From Turbatrix aceti (taxonomy: Eukaryota; Nematoda; Chromadorea; Rhabditida; Panagrolaimidae), in contig OZ017770.1 in NCBI GenBank assembly GCA_963969345.1, positions 10,782,180-10,846,179 of the forward strand: DNA of 64,000 bases. Direction: 5' to 3'. Positions 56,207 to 64,000 of the stretch are shown here, one piece after another (position 1 is the stretch's first letter; each line of letters starts with the position of its first letter). The notes under the pieces are model-generated. The model ran no database searches. It had not been told where the DNA came from and worked only from the letters and a program-made list of their open reading frames with translations. Position numbers and translations under genes: made by a program.

Positions 56207-56980
56207 GTCACCATCGAAAGCTTGCTTATTTGCCCGCAAACTGGTTTCAGCATCAGAGTCTGGCTTTGTTCCCGTTTACCTGTCAGCCAGAGGGGATCAG
56301 TGATAACGGTACTTTTTGAAATACAACATATATATTTGTTGTCCTTTAGGTTTCTTATACTAGGTGAAAAAAAGGGAAGAGGGGGGTACGGCACTGGGAA
56401 CAGTGCCAAGATAGGGTCCGGCTGGCGTAATTTGAAGAGTTACGCAAGCCGGACATCAACGAAGACGATTTTGGTTTAGAAATCCAAATGGTGGCTTGCA
56501 AGACAGCTTACGTGTTTTCCAAAATTCTTTTCATCGTCGTGTTATTTTTTGGTTAAACTTCTGCTCTTCACAATCGGTTCACCAAAGAGCGTATCAGGCA
56601 TCATTCGGCTGTGATCGGATATCTGCTTCGTTTCTGTGATTTTTAAGCCCAGAAGTGTCGTAGGGATCCCGATCAAAGCTCGCATGTACCAATTTTGGTG
56701 CTCAGTATTCACAACGAATTTCTAATTTGTCAGGTGAAACGCTAGCTATCTGGACGAACGGCGAGAAGCCGACAACAGACGCGCATGCATAACGTGTAAT
56801 ACGTTGTCGTCTACGAAGTATGTATTTTTGATTTTTTTTATTTTGCACTTGGACTTGATCGACAACAAAAATTGATCGAAATGTGGCAACCCTATGTTTT
56901 TATATTTTTATTAAATTCTCCATCAAGAATTATATCGATTAATTACGCCTTGGCTTTGGAAGTGTCATAGTTTTTGCCAA
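56207..56980. repeat. Repeat R1 tandem copy 2, right part
   Basis: Resumes repeat R1 at GTCACCATCGAAAG, matching 51268 onward, and diverges near 56980 after GTGTCATAGTTTTTGC. Confidence 0.88.
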
Positions 56981-58310
56981 ACTTAAAGTGTCAAACTTAA
57001 AAAACTAGGTTTTTGCCACAGAAAAATTATCAATAAAAAACTGCAATGATTTATGTTTTTCGCTTCTTGTCTTATTTTTTTAGAAACTTGTCATAATAGT
57101 AAGTTGAAAAACAATTTTTCTTTGAAAGGCAAAAATTTAGAAAAAAAGAAAAGAATTTTTGTAATATCTCATAAATATCGTACTAAATGAAAGGGTAGCA
57201 GAGATCAAAACCTGGAAGCATATAATTTTTGTGCGACAAAATTATTACTGTTATTTTGTACCAATATTTGCTTGAATTTACCTGCGGGAAAAAATCAAAT
57301 ACGCATCAAACATAAAAATAAAATTGATTTTTTATTATACCTGCGTTTATGAAGCATTTGTCATTTGAAATGAACCAGACAGTGTTTGTCATAGACATAT
57401 GTATCAAGTTAACCAAAAACTGAACTGGCTACTTGGAAACTCTGTGAATTATTTGGGGGCAGGATGAACTGAATGGCATGCTTGTGCATTGCCGGTTGTC
57501 TGCCAGTCAACTGGTTGTCGAAGGGGGTGCATAATTGTCGTGTTTGTTACTGTCAATCTCAGAATAAACTGTCCAGTCAATTAGGCCCAAAGAGGAAAGA
57601 CGTACAAAAGGGTTACGTAAAGCTCATGCTTGTCTGATGTTAAAAAAACGACGCTAGCCTGTCGCGCTTGTTACTGCCGATCTTGATCAAACTTTGAAGT
57701 CCGGCAAAAATTTTATTTCTTTTATGATTTATATCTAAATGAATAAACTGTCTATAAATCCGTTCAGAGCATTCACAAATCATAAACGACATGCAATAAC
57801 GTGTTTGTGCGATCATATATAGTTTTTTGTAATGCTAGAAAACTGAATTGGCCACAGTGCCAATTTTTTTTAATCCTGAAACCAGAACAACACCAATTGC
57901 ACGACGGATAAAAATAAACTGGATGCCCACATTGGCTACAAAGAACAAAACTTGATTATACAAAAATCGTACTAAATACATCCATTTACGATTTTTTGGA
58001 CGGTTTGTCAGTTTTTGTATATTTTTGTTCATAAATGTACTATTTATAAAAAAAAGAATTTATTTGAAAAAAACTGCCGATAAAGTCGAAGAATTAAAAA
58101 ATATTTTTAAAGTTTAACTGTACTGAAAAACAAACTTGTTTATACAAATAACGTAGTGTGGTGAGGGTGAACGTAAGGGTGTACGGCTGACGTTTCCCCT
58201 AGTAGTCACCATTAATGTCACCATTGATTTGTAGCGCCCAAAGATTGCATCTTATGCGCTCTGTCCGCGCTACTCGATTGTCCTGCCCCCGTGACTGACC
58301 AAGTCGCTGC
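56981..58310. other. AT-rich gene-free DNA with AACTG motifs
   Basis: Contains further A/T-AACTG motifs (about ten) and the 57400-57600 copy of the 48.8-kb block. From 58150 composition becomes more even. No gene recognised. Confidence 0.6.
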
Positions 58311-58331
58311 GGCAGGCAATCTAGTCAGTCC

Positions 58332-59293
58332 TGTTGGGTTATCTGGCGGAATCAGATAACCTCCAACAATAAACTCCTCGACCTTTCTTTGATTTCACGG
58401 TATCTACGGGTGATCGGGCCTTACGTGCCTCTGTTTAACCCTGCTTGTGCACTTTCTCTTTGCTCTTCGACTTCTCTGTTTCTGTATTCAATCTTCGTGG
58501 GGCTCTAATTTCTGGACTTAGATTACACTCACCTCCACAGACTCACCTTATTCTCCTCCGGGGTTGTAACTCGTTCTCCTTCGGTTAGCTAGGCCGAAGG
58601 GTAGGGTGTCTCTGTTTTAGGGCTTCGCGATCAGACGTCGTAACCGTCAGATGTCCGACTCCTTGGTGTTCTGATATCGGTTGTTGTTCTAGCTCTGCGC
58701 GGCTCTCGATCGATCGGTCAGTTATTCAATACGTGTTTATCGACAATCTCAAACTTGGGTAATTAAAACCTCGGATTCTCTCATGAATACAATTGCCCGG
58801 GGCGCGGAGAGGGCTATACAAAGTGCACGCCAACAGATAGGCCAGGGATCAGTTTTAAAAGCTTCAGTGGGAGAGGGAAGCAAGCCGATTTGGATGCCTC
58901 TCCGCCAATAGGGATGGATGAGTCAAATGATGATTTTTGAAGAACTCGGGAGTTGTTTTATACTGATGTTTCTTAAGTAAGAGAGCCGGTCTTCCGCTTG
59001 TCAATCCCATGTTACTCAGGTCCATTCCAGTCGTCGATTCGTTGCTAACTTCGGCGAGGTTGTAATTGCACTTCGTCCAGCTAAGTTTGACTTTTCCTTT
59101 TACCATACGAGGTCCTTACAACCTTTGCGACCGTGCTGCTTTGGCCTTGGCTAGCTCAGCGTCTGCTCTTATGTTCTATGTTACCTTCCATTCTGGTGTT
59201 GCCTTGGTTCTAGCTGACTCAGGCTGTGCTTCTAGGTTCTGTATCTCCTTCCTTCTTGTTCATCGTTCACAGTTTGACCTGCTCATCGTTACA
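58332..59293 (-). mobile_element. 962-bp insertion, probable solo LTR
   Basis: Relative to the duplicate at 44977-44981, where AGTCC is directly followed by TTGATCTCC, this copy has about 960 bp between two AGTCC/GTCC motifs. The insert begins TGTTGGG and ends TTACA, has TG...CA ends on both strands, and is flanked by GTCC (4 bp; 5 bp if the final A is excluded). GC-richer than its flanks. No protein domain. Solo LTR is the best fit; orientation is uncertain. Confidence 0.65.
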
Positions 59294-61862
59294 GTCCTTG
59301 GTCTCCTCACATCCTGTGTGCCCGCTCCCTATTATTTGTCCCTTAGCTCGTGAGCCTTAATAAACGTATGTTTTACAAAATGCAGTATCAGTAGAACTGG
59401 GGAAAGGTATCTTGTAGCACCTTGCGGAACTATAACACGGCAACGCTACAGATTGATGTCACTCGTAGTGACCCTTGATTGATGGTTAGAAGGAGGACTT
59501 CTAACCATCAATCAATTGCATAATATTTGTACTGCGTAACTGTATTAAAAAACAAAACTGTATTGAAAAATACCTAAAACTGGTAAACTTGTTTTTTTTT
59601 TGCAAAAACTTTACATTTTCTTTTTGAACAGTGCAGGGCAACACTTGTTTAAAATAAAACAATTTCTGTACAATTATTTTTTTATCAGAATTTAAAAAAT
59701 AACTGAGAAAGTATAAGGTGTGTAGCATTTTTCTTTTAAATAGTTTTCAGAGACCCGAGATGCTCTGACACCTATGTAAGTGTGAGTGCAGCTTACGCAA
59801 AACTACATTACGCAAATGATAATTATTAACTGAAAATAAATAAGTTTTAAATGTAGTAAAAAAATTAAGTTTTACTGCACCACGGTGCCATGAAAAAAAG
59901 ATTTTGTTGATGGTAATAAAACGATTAGAAAACTGCTGCAGAAATACATATATCCAAAAGTATCGACGCGTTCTTTTCAAATTGTAATTATAAATTGTAA
60001 ATATTATTGAATATTATTAAATAAAGAATTTAACGATTTGAAAAAAACTGCATTTTTTGTAGAACTTGTGAAAACCGTTCAAAAATATTTAGTGCATGGC
60101 CTCGTTAGTTTTTATATTTTTTTGTCAACTGTTGCGATCAAATGAAACTAGTCAGGAAAAAAATATGTACAATTTTGTATTTCATTGTCCCCCGTTGTTT
60201 CATTCATATTTAGTTTTTTAAAAATTAAAAAAAGTAAAAGTTAACTGAGTGCAAGCTTTTTCTCTACGTATTTGTTTTCTGAAAGTAAAAAAACTGTTTA
60301 ACATTTAAGGTTTTTTATGCACCCATAATTTGCTAAAATTTATACATTAATTGTTTGAGATAATAGCAATAAAGGGGGATTGAAAATAAAAAAAACTGTA
60401 GAAAGACATTCTTTTTTTACTTTTACTTGCGCGTCAAACTTGTTTTTTTGGTTATAGTAATTCTCTATTGCACTGCTACACAAAAGAAATAACTGATTTA
60501 CAATTTTATTATTTTTGGCTGAGTTTTGTATATTTGTTGTTCGACACATGTAAATACATTTACAATTTTGAGTTATTTTGAGTTAACTGTCTTGGTAGTA
60601 TCGTTTTTGGTAGCGTCGAGTAAGGTGGTTGGAAAAATTCAGCATAGCAAAACATTTCGCTGATAGTTTGTATTGCATTGACTTCTGTTGTTACATGGAC
60701 AACAACCAATATTAAATGAACAAAGTTTTAGAAATGTCTGGCTCATTATCACCTAAACATCATAATTCGCTGCACCGTATTAATGTTTTGTTTCAATTTG
60801 AAAAAAAAACTTAACAACATAACCACATAATTTTTTTAAACTGAATTGGCAACAATTAATTTTTTATTTTTATTTTTTTTATAGCTCAAAGCCTTATTTT
60901 ATAGTAGAATGAAAAATAACTGAACAATTTTCTAGAACGGCTTGTCAGTGTTTAAAAAAATAAAAGAAATAACTGATGACGCTTCTAGTGCTTCAAAAAA
61001 ATTACGTTTTTTTTCAAAAAAATAACTTGTTGGGTGTCATGTGATTCAAATGTTTGTTTTTATTTTTCATACAAGTTGGTTTCTATGCATAGATAAAAAA
61101 TTTTAACTGTGCATTGGTAGTACAAGATTTATTAAACTATACATAAAAATTTGTCAGGCTTTGGCAAAATACAAAAACTCCAACATTTTTCTTTTTTAAA
61201 AACACGTGCTGCAAAAGTGAATGCGTGCCGTTCAACAAAACTATGTTTACTTAAAATTTTTTTATAATTATTTTTTAAATCTCAATGACCAAACGCCAAT
61301 TTTAAAGAAAACTGTTAACTGGACTTGAAAGTGCGTTCAAAAAATATTATATTGTTGTAACGCTTATTTTAGCAGGAAATTAATTATAAAAACTAATGCA
61401 TTTGAAATTGAACAAAAAACTGCAATGATTTGTTTCTTTGTTGTTGTTTTTTTAATTTTTATAGAAACTTGGCATAATCAGTTAAAAACTATTTTTCTTT
61501 GTAAATCGAATAGAAAACTGCAAAAAAAAACATTTTAATACCACATAATTATCGTACTTGTTTAAAGAGATTCAGCCCCTACTGAAAAACGTTCAATCCG
61601 ATCCCAAAGTGAACAAAAAACTGCAATGATTTATGTTTTTCGCTTCATGTCATATTTTTTTAGAAACTAAGGGCTTTTTTATTTTTATAAATATGCTTTT
61701 TGAGTTACAGTGCCGCAAAATCAGTATTTAAATTACAGTCTGGAATTCAGAACGAAAAAAAACGGGATGATACGGATTTTTATTTCGAACAAATTCTTAA
61801 AATTTCTTGCATTATCATAAAAAAATATATTGGAAAGCGCAAACAGATGAGGGCAAAAAATT
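59294..61862. repeat. Long direct duplication, copy 2
   Basis: Matches 44978-47690, except for local differences near 61440-61620, where about 300 bp of copy 1 is replaced or missing. AT-rich and non-coding, with the same AACTG motifs. Confidence 0.9.
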
Positions 61863-61864
61863 GA

Positions 61865-62060
61865 TTTGAGTCAGTTGTATGGTTGCCTCGGTTATTAGGT
61901 TTTGGGTCATTAGACAACTTTTTTTAATTTTCTGTTGAGAAAAAGACAACGATACTTGACTCGATGAATTGGGTTGTTTTCTGTGTAATATATAAATTCC
62001 AGAAACTACTCAGGTTTCAGAGTAATGCATTTTAATTGTTGTTTATTAGGTAACGTGTCG
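61865..62060. repeat. Fragment of repeat R1
   Basis: Matches 52222-52420, including GTATGGTTGCCTCGG and GTAACGTGTCGGAG. Joined directly to a fragment of the other repeat at 62062. Confidence 0.85.
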
Positions 62061-62061
62061 G

Positions 62062-62460
62062 AGATGGTAATAAAACGATTAGAAAACTGCTGCAGAAATA
62101 CATATATCCAAAAGTATCGACGCGTTCTTTTCAAATTGTAATTATATATTGTAAATATTATTGAATATTATTAAATAAAGAATTTAACGATTTTAAAAAA
62201 AACTGCATTTTTTGTAGAACTTGTGAAAACCGTTCAAAAATATTTAGTGCATGGCCTCGTTAGTTTTTATATTTTTTTGTCAACTGTTGTGATCAAATGA
62301 AACTAGTCAGGAAAAAAATATGTACAATTTTGTATTTCATTGTCCCCCGTTGTTTCATTCATATTTCGTTTTTTAAAAATTAAAAAAAGCAAAAGTTAAC
62401 TGAGTGCAAGCTCTACGTATTTGTTTTCTGAAAGTAAAAAAACTGTTTAACATTTAAGGT
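62062..62460. repeat. Third copy of a segment of the long duplication
   Basis: Matches 45592-45995 and 59910-60312 (GATGGTAATAAAACGATTAG to AACATTTAAGGTTTTTT), with an 8-bp deletion after GTGCAAGC. Confidence 0.88.
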
Positions 62461-62495
62461 TTTTTTATTTATTTATTTATTTATTTATTTCACCA
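62461..62495. repeat. ATTT microsatellite
   Basis: About six tandem ATTT units interrupt a TTAAGGTTTTTTATGCACCC sequence that resumes near 62588, so roughly 120 bp has been inserted there. Confidence 0.85.
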
Positions 62496-62599
62496 TTACT
62501 CAGTGGTTAGTTATCATTAGACCAGATGTTAGGAGGCACAAATGATGTCCATGTAAGTGCAAATGTCTCGATTCGTTTTGGTCGCGTTAAGGTTTTTTA

Positions 62600-63154
62600 T
62601 GCACCCATAATTTGCTAACTGCGCCTGTAACTTTTGCGATTGATTTCATTCACACACACTTGATGATTGATATTTCCGTTTTTCTGTTTCAAAAATAGGG
62701 TATAATTGGCAACATTCATTGTTACACACTTTTTTCACACCAAATAACTTTCCCATATTAGGTTGGGTTTTGTCAATTTTCATTGATTTACAAATGATCA
62801 GTTTTCAAAAACTCCATAAAAGAAAATATACGCTCGTTACCGGCGACCTGGGGGAAGAAAAGCGGAGAGCAACTACTTATTTGTTGTCAATTTAGGCGTA
62901 TGCATATGACAGAAACAATGATATTGTGCCCTATACCTATGATTCATGATTCATACGATACGTGTTATGCACGCAACTCAAATGCGTTTCAATTTTGCAT
63001 TGTACATAAATTGCGAATTGCGTGAGCCGTGTGTAGTTGATTGATGGCTGATTGATTTTGTTAGATGATTATAACCTTTTTGTTCCTAAGCAACTTGGTT
63101 TTTCTGCAGTGGTAATTTTTTTTGGCCAGCGGTTGTCGTCGTTTTCTTCTGACG
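62600..63154. other. Upstream region of the V-ATPase gene
   Basis: No repeat recognised. GGTTTTTCTGCAG at 63097-63109 is a possible cis or trans splice acceptor 45 bp before the start codon. No definable promoter element. Confidence 0.4.
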
Positions 63155-64000
63155 ATGGCATTCATCAGTCAGGATATCAAATTGTGCCAAATAATTATCG
63201 AACGCGATGCTGCATTTCGATGCATTGTCGAACTGGGTCAAGAAAAATTATTGCAATTTCGAGACGTAAGATCAATTATTTCAAATTTGTTAAATACTGT
63301 GCCATTAATTGGCTTGTATCTTCCTGTTTTAGATGCATGACGGAGCGTTGCTCTTTCAACGAACCCACATTGCACCTATGCGGCGATGCAATGCCTTAGA
63401 GAATTCACTGGGTAAACAACATTTTTTTACAAAAATAAAAAATTTTGATCATGACAATAATTTAGCATACATTCAGCAGGAAATCGTCAGCGCTGAAATG
63501 GCAGGACACGTACCGGCTATGAATTTGGACAATACAAAAAATTGTCAAGAAAGGCGAATTAACGAATTAGAAGTTAGTTTTTTGTCTACTTCCATTACCG
63601 ACAATTGATTTTTCATTATAGACAGTGATCTTTGACCTTGAAAATGATGTCCGTCAATTTCTGTTTAATGAACAACAATTGCTAAAGCATTACAACAACA
63701 ATAACGAATTTTTTGAAGTCCTAAAACACGTTGAGCTATTTTTTGCCGACATTGATAACATCAATCCATTCAGTGAAATAGACTTTTCTGACCCCGTGTT
63801 TAACGAGCTTGGAACTCCGTTAACGCCTTTGATCGAACAAAATACAGAGCCTTTTTTTATTGCTGGCACTATAGAATCCATCAAAAGGGTCGGCTTCGAA
63901 CGAGTACTTTGGCGAGCGTGCCGTCGAACGGCCTATCTAAAAACCACCGGAATAGTTGGATTCTTTGACGACGCAGAAACGGTTGGGAAATTTGATCACT
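63155..64000 (+). CDS. V-ATPase V0 subunit a, 5' part (runs off window)
   Basis: Exons 63155-63265, 63333-63411, 63466-63572 and 63622 to the edge join in frame over introns of 67, 54 and 49 bp, all GT-AG. The N-terminus (MAFISQDIKLCQIIIERDAA, then VELGQEKLLQFRD) aligns with the conserved start of subunit a, where an E-L-G-x-x-x-x-x-Q-F-R-D pattern is typical. Then come FQRTHIAPMRRC, a helical coiled stretch, and GTIESIKRVGFERVLWRACRRTAYLK, matching the region ending in an FERxLWRxCR motif. Subunit a anchors the V0 proton channel in endomembranes or plasma membrane; its C-terminal membrane half lies beyond the window. The sequence is unusually divergent (QEKLL in place of the usual ELGKV-like segment, and a shorter linker before the GTIES block), so it may be a specialised paralog. 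Confidence 0.88.

Overview
The window is invertebrate nuclear DNA, most likely from a nematode. It is AT-rich and gene-poor, with short introns (49-67 bp in one gene, 90-421 bp in the other), GT-AG boundaries with TTTCAG/TTGCAG-like acceptors, and very many transposable elements. No species can be named from the sequence. Only two host genes are firmly recognisable: a five-exon KAT5/Tip60-type MYST histone acetyltransferase (13653-17626) and the 5' part of a divergent V-ATPase subunit a gene (63155 to the window end). A few isolated exons could belong to other genes.

Left part. Positions 1-9224 are a tandem array of a 726-bp satellite; each unit contains a large hairpin, and sequence variants are shuffled along the array. 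A 740-bp TRIM-like LTR element (9225-9964, 5-bp target duplication) sits at its right edge, followed by an inverted partial satellite copy. The MYST gene follows, with ten 41-residue tandem repeats fused ahead of its chromo-barrel and catalytic domains. A 105-bp hAT-type MITE lies in its last intron, and a roughly 99-bp tandem repeat lies just 3' of it. A solo LTR (18747-19308) and a second hAT MITE (19387-19649) come next.

Centre. An apparently young Ty3/gypsy element (22694-27796, identical LTRs, one 1465-residue gag-pol ORF) is inserted in the nucleocapsid region of an older retroelement. In that older element gag is followed directly by an envelope-like ORF, with no pol between them. Positions 29-36 kb hold weak exon candidates, LTR fragments and a possible 3.35-kb TIR element. 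From 35990 to 43407 there is an apparently perfect inverted repeat with 3.08-kb arms and a 1.26-kb spacer; it carries two copies of exon-like sequence resembling a laminin EGF-like module.

Right part. Positions 44-62.5 kb are a gene desert of mosaic direct duplications. The pentamer AACTG is strongly over-represented on the + strand from 45.2 to 50.65 kb, about one per 100 bp. A tandemly duplicated 1.5-kb unit (50945-52469 and following) is interrupted in its second copy by an LTR element with gag and protease but no reverse transcriptase (52775-56206). That element is itself interrupted by a long-TIR element with a 9-bp duplication (55054-55888). A second occupied/empty-site pair (58332-59293 against 44977-44981) shows another insertion. 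Coordinates come from reading by eye; repeat limits given as approximate may be off by tens of bases.
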